Assembly (NCBI GenBank): GCA_029550345.1
Contig: JAKPHK010000089.1
Span: 1-63,052, forward strand
DNA from: Pseudomonadota bacterium
GTDB taxonomy: Bacteria; Pseudomonadota; Alphaproteobacteria; Sphingomonadales; Sphingomonadaceae
Reading direction: 5' to 3'
DNA length: 63,052 bases
Shown in pieces: positions 58,431 through 63,052 of the stretch. A model generated the notes under the pieces. That model was given only the letters and a program-made list of their open reading frames with translations. It was not told the origin of the DNA and made no database searches. How positions within the stretch are numbered: position 1 is the first letter of the stretch; the number at the start of each line of letters is the position of its first letter. The translations under genes and the position numbers were made by a program.

Positions 58431-59373
58431 TGAAGACACTGTTCGGGATCCCGCGACCATCTGTCAGGTTCGTGAAAAGTCTGGAGTTTGTCCTTTGCGT
58501 CGTCGGCATGGTCTGATCTGGTACTGGAACCGCATCAAGACCTACGTCGGCCGCCCGCGGATGATCGTGCAGACCAAGCCGGTGGTGATCGACGATGCCG
58601 AGCGCTGCGAAAATCCGATCTTCATCGTCGGCGCGCACCGCTCGGGCACCTCGCTGGTCCGCCGCCTGTTCAATTCCCACCGCGATATCGCCTGCCCGCC
58701 GGAAAGTTTCTTCATCGCCAACTATGCGCAGATGCTTGACGATACCTTCGTCGGCGCCGGGTATGAGGCATTCGGCTATTCGCGTGAGGAAATGCGCCAG
58801 GATCTGGCCCGCAAGGCATCGTCGCTGCACGAAGCCTTCCGGATCGCCACCGAAAAGAAGATCTGGGCGGACAAGACCCCGCAATACACCGATCACCTTG
58901 ACGCGATCGACAGGCTTTATGGCGGAAAGGCGCGGTTCGTGCTGGTCCTGCGCCACCCAGGCGACATAGTCCATTCGATCTACAAGCGCGACTGGCGCTT
59001 CAATGAAATCGCCGACGGGTTCGAAAGCGCACTGGCCCACGTCAAGGCCAGCATCGAAAATCTCCTCGCCTTCGAGGCGGCCCAGCCCGATCGCTGCATC
59101 CGGATCGTTTACCGCGAACTGTGCGACGATCCTGAAGGGGTGCTCAGCGGGGTGCTTGAACGGCTGGGGCTGGAATTCGACCCGGGAATGCTCGAATTCG
59201 CAGACAAGGACCACAATTTTGACCTGGAGGACCCGGTGGTGCGCGGCACCAAGGCGATCACCCTCAACACCGGCGCCTGGCGCAGCCTGAGCCAGGCCCA
59301 GCAGGCGCGGATTGTCGAAACTTTCGGCGCAAGGGCAGGTGAAACCGCCTTTTGGGTGGCCGAAGCGGCGTGA
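58423..59373 (+). CDS. sulfotransferase family protein, EPS locus
   Basis: A 316-residue PAPS-dependent sulfotransferase. The 5'-phosphosulfate loop is IFIVGAHRSGTSLVRRL (residues 66-82) and the 3'-phosphate-binding strand is FVLVLRHPGDIVHSI. It would transfer sulfate from PAPS to a hydroxyl of the EPS repeat unit. I start at the ATG at 58423; a TTG at 58399 is in frame upstream. Its TGA overlaps the GTG of the acyltransferase gene. Sulfated EPS is usually a trait of saline-habitat bacteria. Confidence 0.85.
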   Translation: MQPEDTVRDPATICQVREKSGVCPLRRRHGLIWYWNRIKTYVGRPRMIVQTKPVVIDDAERCENPIFIVGAHRSGTSLVRRLFNSHRDIACPPESFFIANYAQMLDDTFVGAGYEAFGYSREEMRQDLARKASSLHEAFRIATEKKIWADKTPQYTDHLDAIDRLYGGKARFVLVLRHPGDIVHSIYKRDWRFNEIADGFESALAHVKASIENLLAFEAAQPDRCIRIVYRELCDDPEGVLSGVLERLGLEFDPGMLEFADKDHNFDLEDPVVRGTKAITLNTGAWRSLSQAQQARIVETFGARAGETAFWVAEAA

Positions 59374-60500
59374 GCAGCGAAGCAAGGAATGGACGGAGGC
59401 CGGGCCTGTTGTCCCTGGCGCCCACCAGTGATGAACTGCTGCACCTTGATCTGATCCGTTTCATCGCTTCGGCTGCAATAGTCGTGGTTCATTCGGGCGA
59501 ATTTTTTGTGCCGCGTGCCTATCGGCTGGAAAGCCACGCCCACCTTGCCGGGATGTCACTGTTCGTCGATGTGTTCTTCATCATTTCCGGCTTCGTGATC
59601 GCCCACGTCTATACCAACCGGATGGCCGACTGGCGTGATTTCGCGCGGTTCATGCAGCGCCGGATCGGCCGCCTGTTCCCGCTTCATCTGGTCACACTGC
59701 TGGCGGTTGCGATCCTGTTCTTTCTGGTCGGAAAGTCCGGTGCAGCGACGAATACTCCGATGAATCTGGTGCCGGAATGCCTGGTTCTCGGCACATTCCT
59801 GCTCCATTCCGTGATCGATTGCGGCGGGCCGGTGCCTAATGGCGTAAACTGGTCGATCAGCGCCGAAATGATAATGTATCTGGCTTTCCCGGCCCTGCTT
59901 CTGCTGGGCCGCAAGCTGGGGCCCTTGCGTTACGGGCTATGGCTGGGCTTCATGCTGCTGGTCGGCTCGCAGTTCCTGCGCGATACCGCATGGGCGACCC
60001 ACACCACATTCTGGCGGGCGTTACCGGCCTTCTTCTTTGGTCTCGCCGTGCGCCTGGACTGGGAGCTGTGGGCGAAAATCCCCATGCCGGGGTTCGTTCC
60101 GGTGATACTGGCGTTCGGGCTGGTCGCTGGCTCTCTGCTGATCTGGCCGGGGTGGTTGTTGCTGACCCTGGCTTATGGCGTTTCGCTGAGCGCGATCATT
60201 GCAGATGGGCGCGGGCAGCCCTCTGCCCTCACAAAACGGGTCGCACCGCTCGGCCAATTGACCTACTCGATGTATATGCTCCACCCGATCGTAATCATGG
60301 TTCTGGTCAACGCGGTCGGAGACAAGATCCTGAAACTGGAGCCTGTGCCGCTGTCTGTGCTGACCCTGGTGAGCTACGTCATCATCACCATCCTTTCGCT
60401 GTTGTCCTACAAGCTGTTCGAAACGCCCGCACGGCGGTTCATCGACGGGCTTGATCTGGTACCGCCGCGCAAGGCCGACAAGGCGCCAAGCCATGTATGA
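59370..60500 (+). CDS. OafA-type membrane O-acyltransferase (acyltransferase 3)
   Basis: A 376-residue membrane protein with about ten helices. The acyltransferase_3 signatures are DVFFIISGFVIAHVY and GVNWSISAEMIMYLAF, with YKLFETPARR at the C-terminus. It would add acetyl or another acyl group to EPS sugars during or after repeat assembly. The start is GTG at 59370, overlapping the sulfotransferase stop as GTGA. It overlaps the polymerase start by eight bases. The phage-like SGNH esterase could remove what this enzyme adds. Confidence 0.87.
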   Translation: MSSEARNGRRPGLLSLAPTSDELLHLDLIRFIASAAIVVVHSGEFFVPRAYRLESHAHLAGMSLFVDVFFIISGFVIAHVYTNRMADWRDFARFMQRRIGRLFPLHLVTLLAVAILFFLVGKSGAATNTPMNLVPECLVLGTFLLHSVIDCGGPVPNGVNWSISAEMIMYLAFPALLLLGRKLGPLRYGLWLGFMLLVGSQFLRDTAWATHTTFWRALPAFFFGLAVRLDWELWAKIPMPGFVPVILAFGLVAGSLLIWPGWLLLTLAYGVSLSAIIADGRGQPSALTKRVAPLGQLTYSMYMLHPIVIMVLVNAVGDKILKLEPVPLSVLTLVSYVIITILSLLSYKLFETPARRFIDGLDLVPPRKADKAPSHV

Positions 60501-61932
60501 GGTGCTGCTGGTCGCCAACCTGCTGCTATGGCTGGCGCTGTCGATCCACTTCGTCACCCGGCCGAATGCCTCGGTTTTCCATCCGGCGGCTTACTATCTG
60601 TTCTTCCACGGCCTGATCTTCGTGCTGCGCGCGCCGCTGGTGTACTATCGCGGCTACGAGGCGATCTACCGGGGCTATCAGTTCATGCCCACGATGGACG
60701 ACAAGAATACCGTCCTGCTGGCGGCGATGCTCGGTCTTGTGTGCTTCTATGCCACGGTAATGCACTTCGGGAACGCCATGCCGCGTTTCCCGCAAGACCA
60801 GATCAACGAGGCTGAGCGCAAGGAGATGGTGCGCCCATTCCTGATCGCTGCGGCGGTTCTGGCGCCTGTCGGCCTGGTTTCGGTTCTCGCAAACTGGGAT
60901 ACCCGCGCCAACGATTCGACCACCATGCTGCTCGATTCCGCAACGGGCCGGTTCGTGAACACCACCGGCAACGGCTACTTTGACGATGCCCAGTTGCTGC
61001 TGGCGCCTCTGACGGTGCTCTGCGTCTGGCTTTATCGGTTTCGCTGGTGGACGTTCATTCCGCTGCTGACCTTTGTGGTGCTGCGCGGCGGCACGGGCGG
61101 ACGGTGGCCAATCATCATGGCCTGCGCGACGATTGCCTTGCTGTTTCTTTATGAGCGACGGAAGCGCTGGCCGGATTGGCGGGCCATCGCATTCGGCGGA
61201 GTAGCATTGTTCCTGTTCCAGATCGTTGGCGTGGACCGCGGAACGACCATCCGGCAATGGTTCATCGAAGATCGCTCGTCGCTGGCAGACAATGTCGATC
61301 GCCTCAAGGAACTGCGTTTTCTGGAAGGGATGGACTTCGCCAATCTCGAGTTTTTCGAGTATCTGGTCTATGCCGTACCGCAGCGAACCGGCACCTACGG
61401 CTATTTCCTCGATAACCTGCAACTCCTCACCCAGCCGATCCCGCGGGTGCTCTGGTCCGGCAAGCCGGTTGGCCCCCCGATCCAGCTCTTTTCGCTGTTC
61501 GACTATGGCTACCCGATCGGCATGACCTATTCGCTGCCTGGCGAAGGCTGGGTCCAGCTCGGCTATTTGGGCGTCATCATCTGGTGCGCCCTGTTCGGGT
61601 GGTTGTTTGGGCTGGGCTACAACAGGTTCCAGAAGTCCTCACATGGCAACCCGATTGTCCTGACCTACCTGCTGTTCCTGCCCTTAAGCCTGACCTTCTT
61701 TCGTGACGGCTTCTTGCTGACGATCGTGCAGACGGCGGTCTTCTTTCTGTTTCCGGTCTGGCTGATTGTCAGAATAGCGCGGCTCACCGCTGTTCCGCTA
61801 GCTGATGAACTGCGGCTTCGGGCCAGGCGTCATCTCGCCCGGCGCAAGCCCGACATTGCCGCAAAGCTGCTGGACCGGCGACGGATGGGCAAGATCGCCG
61901 CGCTTGGCCATCGCGGGCGGCGCCTGCGGTGA
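60493..61932 (+). CDS. Wzy-like polysaccharide polymerase (polytopic membrane protein)
   Basis: A 479-residue protein with about eleven hydrophobic segments and a longer hydrophilic loop near residues 265-360 (TIRQWFIEDRSSLADN), as in O-antigen or EPS polymerases. Sequence is divergent, as Wzy proteins are, so the assignment rests on topology and locus. It would link repeat units in the periplasm. The ATG at 60493 overlaps the acyltransferase stop, and the C-terminal tail is strongly basic. The final GTGA couples it to the next gene. Confidence 0.72.
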   Translation: MYEVLLVANLLLWLALSIHFVTRPNASVFHPAAYYLFFHGLIFVLRAPLVYYRGYEAIYRGYQFMPTMDDKNTVLLAAMLGLVCFYATVMHFGNAMPRFPQDQINEAERKEMVRPFLIAAAVLAPVGLVSVLANWDTRANDSTTMLLDSATGRFVNTTGNGYFDDAQLLLAPLTVLCVWLYRFRWWTFIPLLTFVVLRGGTGGRWPIIMACATIALLFLYERRKRWPDWRAIAFGGVALFLFQIVGVDRGTTIRQWFIEDRSSLADNVDRLKELRFLEGMDFANLEFFEYLVYAVPQRTGTYGYFLDNLQLLTQPIPRVLWSGKPVGPPIQLFSLFDYGYPIGMTYSLPGEGWVQLGYLGVIIWCALFGWLFGLGYNRFQKSSHGNPIVLTYLLFLPLSLTFFRDGFLLTIVQTAVFFLFPVWLIVRIARLTAVPLADELRLRARRHLARRKPDIAAKLLDRRRMGKIAALGHRGRRLR

Positions 61933-63052
61933 ATGGACAGCCGCTGGCCGGCAAGCGGATCGGCCTGATCACCGCTTCAGCCTCGCGACTGGGCGGCGGG
62001 GTGTTTGAGGCCGTGGCCGCGCAGGCCGCGCTGCTGCGCAGCCTGGGGGCAGAGCCGGTGGTTATCGCGCTGAAGGATCAAGCCAGCGCAGAAGATGCGC
62101 CGCGCTTTGCCGGGTGCGAGCTGCACCATGCCGAGGGGCTGGGGCCAGGCTTCTTCGGCTATGCCCCGCAGCTTGATGCGATCCTTGATGCCGCGCGCCT
62201 TGATCTGCTGCACCTCCACGGAATCTGGATGTATCCCAGTCAGGCGGCATCGGCCTGGGCGGCGCGCAGCGGCAAGCCCTATCTGATCAGCCCGCACGGG
62301 ATGCTCGATCCCTGGATCACCGGGCGGGGGCGCTGGAAAAAGGCTCTGGCGCGGGCCGGGTACGAGCGGCGATCATGGCGCAGGGCCAGCGCATTTCATG
62401 CCCTGACCGCGCGCGAAGCGGCCGACATCAAACGCGAGAGCGGACGAAGCGATAGCCTGATTATCGCAAATCCCGGCCCCGATGCCGCGCCCGCCCCCGG
62501 ATCGCTGCGCGAACCTGTGGTGGCATACCTCGGGCGGATTCACCCCAAGAAGAACCTGTTCGCGCTGATCGAGGCCTGGGCGCGACTGGATGCCGCCCAT
62601 GCCCTGCCCGCTGGCGCCCGGGTGCAAATTGCCGGCTGGGGCGATCCGCACGATGTAGCGGCGCTGAAGGCCCGGCTGGAAACGGCGCCCGGCAGCATCG
62701 CCTTCCTCGGCCCGCAATTCGGCGAGGACAAGGCCCGGCTGCTGAGCCAGGCCCGGTTTCTGGCGCTGCCCTCGCTTAGCGAGGGATTGCCGGTTGCCGT
62801 GCTGGAGGCCTGGGCGGCAGGCACCCCGACGCTGATGAGCAGTGAATGCAACCTGCCCGAGGGCTTTTCGGCCGGCGCCGCGATCGACTGCGGAACCGCG
62901 CCGGACAGCATCGCAGCGGCGCTGGGCCGGGCACTGACGCTGGCGGAGGCCGAATGGCTTGGCATGGCGCACGCTGCGCACGATCTGGCCGCCGGCCCCT
63001 TCTCCGCCGCGACGATTGCCAGCCAGTGGGAGGCCGCCTACCTTGGCCTGAT
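61929..63052 (+). CDS. glycosyltransferase family 4 (partial, runs off window)
   Basis: Translation from GTG at 61929 is open to the right edge (at least 374 codons). The N-terminus GKRIGLITASASRLGGGVFEA carries the glycine-rich acceptor loop; the donor domain has VVAYLGRIHPKKNLFALIEAW and SEGLPVAVLEAWAAGTPTL in the EX7E region. LISPHGMLDPW is typical of WcaC/ExpE-type GT4 enzymes. The start overlaps the polymerase stop as GTGA. It is the last visible gene of the sulfotransferase-acyltransferase-polymerase operon; the true C-terminus lies outside. Confidence 0.82.
   Translation, partial: MNGQPLAGKRIGLITASASRLGGGVFEAVAAQAALLRSLGAEPVVIALKDQASAEDAPRFAGCELHHAEGLGPGFFGYAPQLDAILDAARLDLLHLHGIWMYPSQAASAWAARSGKPYLISPHGMLDPWITGRGRWKKALARAGYERRSWRRASAFHALTAREAADIKRESGRSDSLIIANPGPDAAPAPGSLREPVVAYLGRIHPKKNLFALIEAWARLDAAHALPAGARVQIAGWGDPHDVAALKARLETAPGSIAFLGPQFGEDKARLLSQARFLALPSLSEGLPVAVLEAWAAGTPTLMSSECNLPEGFSAGAAIDCGTAPDSIAAALGRALTLAEAEWLGMAHAAHDLAAGPFSAATIASQWEAAYLGL

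Noticed and set aside
1..63052. tRNA, rRNA or CRISPR arrays
   Set aside because: I looked for T-loop-like GGTTCGAA patterns in intergenic gaps and for regularly spaced repeats. All GTTCGA hits fell within coding genes and no spaced repeats were seen.

Overview
The window is high-GC, densely coded DNA whose proteins look like a free-living alphaproteobacterium of the order Sphingomonadales (Sphingomonas, Novosphingobium or Erythrobacter relatives). The evidence is the combination of a bacterial CDC48/p97 AAA ATPase, DUF4167 and DUF2141 proteins, the prfA-prmC-DUF4167-lnt-metK order, GTG/TTG starts, and a large exopolysaccharide (EPS) locus. A sulfotransferase in that locus hints at a marine or brackish habitat. 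I cannot name the genus from sequence alone. No rRNA, tRNA, CRISPR array, insertion sequence, integrase or replication origin was seen.

Layout. 1-2.5 kb: the first codons of a murA-like gene, galU, a small-subunit-type pseudouridine synthase and a membrane-anchored TlpA thioredoxin. 2.5-10 kb: hypotheticals, an acyl-CoA synthetase, an M23 murein peptidase, and a DUF455-bcp-glnE operon on the minus strand. 10-17 kb: an exported M28 peptidase, agmatine deiminase, and a small glycan locus (DUF2334 deacetylase, GT2, polytopic membrane protein, DUF2141, GT4) whose central pair has clearly lower GC. 17-27 kb: CDC48, an exported methyltransferase, a universal stress protein, a HAD hydrolase, the two SCOT-type CoA-transferase subunits, a nitronate monooxygenase-like flavoprotein, GST and an alpha/beta hydrolase. 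26-33 kb (minus strand): metK, lnt, DUF4167, prmC, prfA and hisS, a housekeeping translation and envelope block. 33-48 kb: an M61 peptidase, DUF1345, ppa, pmbA, lptB-rpoN, an exported amidohydrolase, a Na+/H+ antiporter, a TetR regulator, an HNH nuclease, gluQRS, a HIG1-type protein, a PduO-type cobalamin adenosyltransferase and 3-hydroxybutyryl-CoA dehydrogenase.

48.6-63 kb is an EPS locus: a DxD-type putative glycosyltransferase, a Wzx-like flippase, two minus-strand GT4 enzymes, then a translationally coupled plus-strand operon of sulfotransferase, O-acyltransferase, Wzy-like polymerase and a further GT4 that leaves the window. Between the two minus-strand GT4 genes sits the most unusual element: three consecutive plus-strand genes (53350-57210) that read like the distal part of a phage tail. 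They are a small beta-sandwich protein, a beta-domain plus SGNH esterase, and a pectate-lyase-type beta-helix spike with a tail-spike-like C-terminal domain. None has a signal peptide and no other phage gene is present. I propose a captured receptor-binding/depolymerase module that now edits or releases the host's own EPS; this is an inference.

For regulation, a near-palindrome TTTAACCGATCGATTAAA occurs upstream of both the acyl-CoA synthetase (about 4.9 kb) and the nitronate monooxygenase-like gene (about 23.5 kb, reverse orientation, 17/18 identical). This suggests one TetR-type regulator controlling CoA-dependent catabolism at two separate loci.
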